DNA from: Hirundichthys speculiger
Taxonomy: Eukaryota; Chordata; Actinopteri; Beloniformes; Exocoetidae
Length of the DNA: 64,000 nt
Direction: 5' to 3'
NCBI GenBank assembly: GCA_018398805.1
Contig: JAGFBZ010002260.1
Location: 2,108,001-2,172,000 of the forward strand
The position numbers and the translations under genes are program-made. Each line of letters opens with the position of its first letter. The stretch's first letter is position 1. Positions 59,476 to 64,000 of this stretch are shown in pieces. The notes beneath the pieces were generated by a model. It did not search any database. It was given only the letters and a program-made list of their open reading frames with translations, and was not told where the DNA came from.

Positions 59476-61430
59476 TGTCTTGTCTTCAGATGTCATTTTG
59501 CACACCAACTACAGGTGCAGCCCAGTACCTGAATTACACAAAACACAAACACAGACACGTCACGTGTCAGAAACTTCACAGGAGCTTCTGTATTCCTAGC
59601 TTTCTCCCCGAACGCTAAAAGAAAGAATGCAATCACAATACTTCCACACATGACCAGCTTTCCCCCCTCAGCACAGGCCTTGCTGTTGATTAAAAGTATC
59701 CACCAGAGACGGGATGAGACACCTATGGATTTGAAATGGAGGAGACAGGAACAATGACAGAGAGAAAAAAAAAACAAAAACAAAAGAAAAAAAACCCTTC
59801 AATGAAGTCTCATCTCTCATCTCTCACCAGTCTCAGTTGTAAGCTATTTAGCTTCCCTCCCACACATGTACATCAATAGACAAGCACCAAGGCTAATCTT
59901 TGCCTGGACTGGTAAATATTTAAGAATTATACAACAGAATTAGGTACTAGAATGAAAATGAATACATTTTATTAAAAAAGCAAAACAGAAAAGGTCTATC
60001 CAAGGGGTTTCTTTGAGATACTGACCTTCCAGACTGCAGGAATTTGCAAAATCCTGTACACATATCACACCAGAAGACTGGTCTTTTTTTGTCAAAATGC
60101 CTTCAAATCATGAATTACACAAAAGGAGTATAACTAATATTAACATATTCTACATAATGGACTACATAGCAAAGTTGAAAAACAGACGAAAACAAGAACA
60201 AATGGGGAAAATGTAACACAGTGGCAAATGAAACCGACTCGTTACCAAACCAAGAACACACACACGCACACACAAAAGTGTCCTACAACATGCACGTTGT
60301 TCTGTAAAACAAATCATTTTCTGTTGCTTCTTGAAAAATACACATGTACGAACGACAATGTTTTCAACCAGAACGCCGCCATCCTATTATTGATTCGGGG
60401 GGCAATTAAAGGAAACATGAGAGCGAGCACATGATTAAAGATTTATCTGTCCAAGGTCCCCCCGCAGCTCTTTTCCGTTGCGCCCACACAAACACACACT
60501 AACGGTGAGAAACACACACCACACACACAGCCTCAAGTACCACCACGACCATCTGGAGATGCAGCGAGTAAAGCATTGATCTCATTAAAAACTCTGACTT
60601 TACAGATTGCTGCTGACCCCCCCCCCCCCCCCCTTGCCCAGACAACTACACAATCACAGACTTGGTGTGCACATTTGTGTATTTCATTCAGTGAGGCATA
60701 AATGTGTCATTTATCGGAATCAGTTGGGGGGGGGGGTGACCGACTTTCGACGCATATCTACAGACTCACTGGAGACTTGGTGCTAATGCGGTAAATTAAG
60801 GTCAAAATCACAGAGCTGAACTTTAATGTACACATGCCTGCAGACACGCACACAAGCACACGTCGTGGCATTTCGCCTTCGTTTTTTTCCAACGCTAACT
60901 CACACACTCATTTGTTCATCGTCAACCTCATGCAGTGATTTTGCCCAGTGAGCTGAGATCAACTTCGTGTCTGAGCACCGTCAGCTAACAACGACCTTGT
61001 GCCGGAAAAAAGTTGCAATTCGGTCTTGCATATAAACCATGCAATATAAAACACCCTTAAAATAGAAATGAATTGAAAATGATTTGATTGCATTGATCAT
61101 TTAAGTAAAATTAAGTAAAGCGTTAGGTACCCTCCATCCAGAAGGGTCGTGAGAGCGATCCCAGCTCCGTCATGCGCCAAAGTGTTCTTTGGCAGGATAC
61201 GGATTCTGACGATCCACTGTTGTGACCACTCCGAAAGAATAGCTGAAAGGGTTTGTCTCGGCTTCGGCTTGACCCTGGCGTTCCCTTCTGGGATTTCACG
61301 TTAGACAGTGCAGAGGGGCAGCAGACGAAGCCACATTTGCTGAAACTGATGAGCTTCTTGTCGCTGGAGGACCAATCAGTGGATGGTAGGGGAGACGGTG
61401 CAGATTTCAAGATAAAGATTCAAGATAAAG
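59476..61430. other. Unique noncoding stretch with C and G runs
   Basis: No gene recognised. C17 lies at about 60617-60633 and G12 at about 60726-60737, plus CA-rich stretches near 60250-60280 and 60490-60530. A minus frame of 95 codons (61123-61410) has a plausible look but no recognised domain and no acceptor upstream. Confidence 0.4.
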
Positions 61431-61884
61431 GATGAATTCCAATTCCTCCCTTAACCCTCAATCTCAAAACTGCACGCTCCCGTTAAGTCCAAGTGCTGTT
61501 CTGATTCTTAGAAAGTCAAGTTGAGGGACAAGTTTGAGGGCTGTATCGCCCTCAATATTGAGATTCTCCGGCACCACCCTTGAAAGCTACCCAGAAGGTA
61601 TTGCGTATTTTCGCCAAGACGTCTTCGAAAAGGATGGCGCCGAAAAAAGCGAGCTACGAATGTAAGTATTTTCGTAGTTAATAAAGATATAAATGTTACG
61701 AAACTATCTTACTGTCTTCGTTATATATATTTATGTTATCTTATTCTCTTCTTCTATGTCTTCTTCTCCTTTGTAGCCATCGTTTTCTTGACAGACTGGA
61801 CGTAGCTTTGGCGTAAGGCCGCCCCCCACAGTCTGAAGACGTAACTGCACTCAAGGGGTGTCCCATTTCTAAGTCACGAGATAG
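61431..61884 (+). mobile_element. Element B copy 2, 3'-truncated
   Basis: Starts GATGAATTCCAATTCCTCCC TTAACCCTCAATCTC and aligns with the reverse complement of 55884-56583 through GCCCTCAATATTGAGATTCTCC, GAAAAGGATGGCGCCGAAA and GACGTAACTGCACTCAAGGG. Homology stops at about 61884 (CACGAGATAG), about 75 bp before the right terminus seen in copy 1. An additional block at about 61715-61815 is diverged or inserted relative to copy 1. Confidence 0.78.
61634..61661 (+). pseudogene. Micro-exon MAPKKASYE with splice donor (element B copy 2)
   Basis: AGGATGG start context, nine codons, then T|GTAAGT. Differences from the copy at 56332-56359 are mostly at third codon positions (CCG/CCA, GCG/GCT), and one changes Glu to Lys. 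No downstream exon is recognisable before the element breaks off. Confidence 0.6.
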
Positions 61885-61885
61885 G

Positions 61886-62390
61886 TTTCGTTGATCCGCC
61901 AAGCCTTAAGGCTGAACCCAAACACTCAGACATCTGGATATTGATACATTTAAAAGCTCGATAATCACCTGATTGGTTATCTGTAATTTTGTTGTCGTCG
62001 CCCCCACTCCCCCCACTCACTGGCGGCCATAAGCATCAGCTGCAGTCAGGCTTTAGCTCATCTTAGCTGTTACGGGGATGACAGCATGCCAGAGACACCA
62101 GCAATTTTTTTTTTGTCATACATCAGGTAAAATAATATAAAGCAATAAAATTTATGATGGAAAGCAAATCAAATGGCCAAGGATTATTTGAAGCTTCAAA
62201 TAACTGTTTACAATCCTCTGCTCAAGCTTCGGAGCCCATAAAATTGTATTCAAGCCAGACCTACCAAGCACATCCAAGCAAAAAAATAAAAAGTAAAAAA
62301 TAAATCTTCTGCAGCCTTCCATTCCCTGCAGAACTACTTGTTTTACCTTGTGCTTCATCGTTTTAAACCGCTGTCAGACATTTCTTGTCT
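61886..62390. other. Noncoding stretch, possible 3' flank of the exon at 62616
   Basis: No gene recognised. It lies downstream (minus sense) of the polyadenylation signal assigned to the candidate terminal exon. Confidence 0.35.
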
Positions 62391-62394
62391 AACT

Positions 62395-62400
62395 TTATTT
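62395..62400 (-). promoter_or_regulatory. Candidate polyadenylation signal AATAAA
   Basis: AATAAA on the minus strand, about 215 bases after the stop codon of the candidate terminal exon 62616-62806. This is a reasonable 3' UTR length. AATAAA is also frequent by chance in AT-rich DNA. Confidence 0.3.
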
Positions 62401-62615
62401 TTCAACTCAGTCTTTTAAGTTTGGAGAATGAAAAAAAAAAACACATCTTCCCTCTGGATTCTTTAGCAGGCGCAAGGTGCGAGTGATGGATTAGAAATGG
62501 ATCAATGTGTCTCGAGTGTGCTCAGATGAAAACACCGTGAGGTTCTTTGAAGTTTGGGGAGAAATGCGCACACACATATCCACCGCCTCCAATATCTTTA
62601 CATTGCAAAGTTATC

Positions 62616-62806
62616 CTAAAGGGTATACGCATCATTTTCTAGCATCTGATTACAATTATTATCACTAAATGAGGTATCACTGCACTCCTGACTTCCAGAA
62701 AAAGCCAGGGATGAATTAATCCCACCAGGGGAACCGGAAGGGGTCTTAATTATGGAAGACATCTGAGACATCTGAGTCTTGTTCTTTGAGCTCATCATCG
62801 GTAGAG
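62616..62806 (-). CDS. Candidate 3'-terminal coding exon of an unidentified host gene
   Basis: On the minus strand a strong acceptor (pyrimidine-rich TTTCCTGTCATTTTGCTTTAG) ends at 62807. The exon then reads, after two bases completing a split codon, LPMMSSKNKTQMSQMSSIIK, TPSGSPGGINSSLAFSGSQE and CSDTSFSDNNCNQMLENDAY TL followed by TAG. The peptide is serine-rich and hydrophilic, like an intracellular or transcription-factor tail, and ends in a possible PDZ-binding-like YTL. It is not repeat-derived. Upstream exons would lie at higher coordinates, beyond or near the window edge; none is recognised in 62810-64000. The other two frames close early. I cannot name the gene. Confidence 0.45.
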
Positions 62807-62819
62807 CTAAAGCAAAATG

Positions 62820-64000
62820 ACAGGAAATGACTAATTATTCAGCACTTGCAGCGAGACCTAAACTCCTGCAGAGTTAAGCTGGATGTCAAGGAAAGAGATG
62901 GGATGGAAAAAAAGCATTATGAAGAAGGATTTTCACTGGACATCAGCGTCACTTTCAGTACCTCTTTTTTTTTTTTTTTGCAATATCTTCTCTTGAAAGA
63001 GACAAACATCCACATCATTATGCACATCTGCTCTTCTGTTAAATGCCGTTATATCCGGCGTGGCCTGCCAAAGCCATTCGCTTAGTGAAATGTCTCTGAA
63101 AAAGCTCCAGTACCTCTCCCATTCACAGACATGTCCAACAGAATAGAGCACACCGAACCATCTCCAACGGGGTGGGGAGGGGCTTTATGCAATGACTCAT
63201 ATAGGAGCCACTATTCAAAATGACCACGATGGCTGCAGAACAGCTGATAACACCTTGGATCAACAAGTTTTGACTCCAAAACCTACTCCACCACACGCCA
63301 ATTTGGATATCTTTTGTTGCTACTACCCTGGTTGTCCCTCTTTGTGCGTCACGTTTCATTTCCCGGATTGGTTATATACAGAGGCGTTTTTTTTCTGCTA
63401 CTCCCTCCCTGAAAATCAAAGTTGAATTCAGAGGAACCAGACTAATTTTTTATACAGTTGGGAAAGAATTAAGACGGCTGATCAGCTTAATCTCCCAAAA
63501 CTGCAGCCACCTGTCCAGATAGGCATTTCTATCTCAGTTACAAAAAATGTTTTAAGCCCTTTTATACATGAAATACAGAATATAATGTATCAGTTACTGC
63601 AGATGTTGACTAGCTGTTGGTTGTGGTCTACACGTGTCCAGTCGTTGCAGCCTTTCATAATCCGTGCCAAAAAAAACCCAAAACAAACAACTTTTATTCT
63701 ACAAGTGTCACAAAAATATCCACAGAATTGACTTTGGCTATTAAATAAGACAGGACATGATATGAAAACCATGTGTCTCCACATCTAAGGCTCCACTGAT
63801 TACCCAGCTCAGCAACCCATCTGTCTCTTAAAGCTACAGTACCTAATTTACCCAGTTTAAAAAAATAATAACATAAAGACATAAAAGATTAATTCTCAAA
63901 CCTAACAACAGCATACTTATCTATAATAACTAGGCCATTAATTGAACTTAAGAACTCAAATTATACACTAGAAAATGTATATAATAGAAAAACAAACTGA
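62820..64000. other. Noncoding stretch, possible intron
   Basis: No exon recognised on either strand. T17 lies at about 62965-62981. If the exon at 62616 is real, this is intron sequence of that minus-strand gene. Confidence 0.35.

Noticed and set aside
61123..61410. 95-codon minus frame with protein-like look
   Set aside because: No recognised family, no acceptor upstream; a second minus frame is also largely open. It was left as unassigned noncoding DNA.
1..64000. tRNA, rRNA or known small RNA genes
   Set aside because: The only tRNA-like signals (B box at 8875, tRNA-like head at 40121) belong to SINEs; no intact cloverleaf was seen.

Overview
This 64-kb window reads as nuclear DNA of a ray-finned (teleost, probably percomorph) fish. 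The evidence is the mix of repeats: degenerate Tc1-like transposases, several hAT-type MITEs with 8-bp target-site duplications (TSDs), the fish tRNA-derived SINE that ends in AAAGGCCACTAGTGCCCC, 5'-truncated LINE tails, and many CA, GA, poly-A/T and poly-C tracts. There is no bacterial-style gene density, no operon and no rRNA or tRNA gene that I can support. Nearly every open frame is under about 130 codons and looks like chance or translated repeat. The setting is therefore intergenic or intronic.

Layout. 0-5 kb: unique DNA with a fold-back element (651-1406) and the first copy of a hAT MITE family (4627-4966). 5-13 kb: a dispersed repeat, a Tc1 transposase scrap whose catalytic Asp is Asn, long unique stretches, one SINE and a hAT remnant. 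13.9-17.3 kb: a three-deep nest (hAT, then a TA-flanked mariner-type element, then an unclassified repeat), a LINE reverse-transcriptase relic and a LINE 3' tail. 18.5-24 kb: another TA-flanked MITE and two more copies of the 4.6-kb hAT family. 26.4-31.8 kb: two copies of a BED-finger hAT deletion derivative in opposite orientation about 3.2 kb apart, with an ATTTTC/CCG-type MITE holding a near-perfect hairpin between them. 36.66-37.69 kb: an 18-bp polypurine minisatellite, followed by a C22 run. 40.1-43.5 kb: SINE, a Tc1 element with DD36E spacing split by a hAT MITE, and a LINE 3' end with a (TAA)n tail. 44.9-45.8 kb: an unidentified frameshifted coding-like segment. 46.4-47.1 kb: a repeat with a 76-bp dyad. 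51.9-53.7 kb: a Tc1-type MITE with ~69-bp inverted ends, a GC-rich hAT-like element, and a fourth hAT MITE copy that lacks its left end. 55.9-61.9 kb: two inverted copies of an element that carries a conserved 28-nt first exon, flanking a degenerate Tc1 and another hAT. 62.6-62.8 kb: the best candidate for a host exon, a 3'-terminal coding exon on the minus strand.

No set of genes here works together as a pathway. The interpretable biology is transposon biology: nesting order, TSDs, decay of catalytic residues, and pairs of inverted copies that could form double-stranded RNA if transcribed. I found no clear undescribed host system. The items most worth a search are the terminal exon at 62.6 kb, the frameshifted coding-like block at 45 kb, the micro-exon element pair at 56 and 61 kb, and the hAT MITE copy with a perfect TSD but no left terminus.
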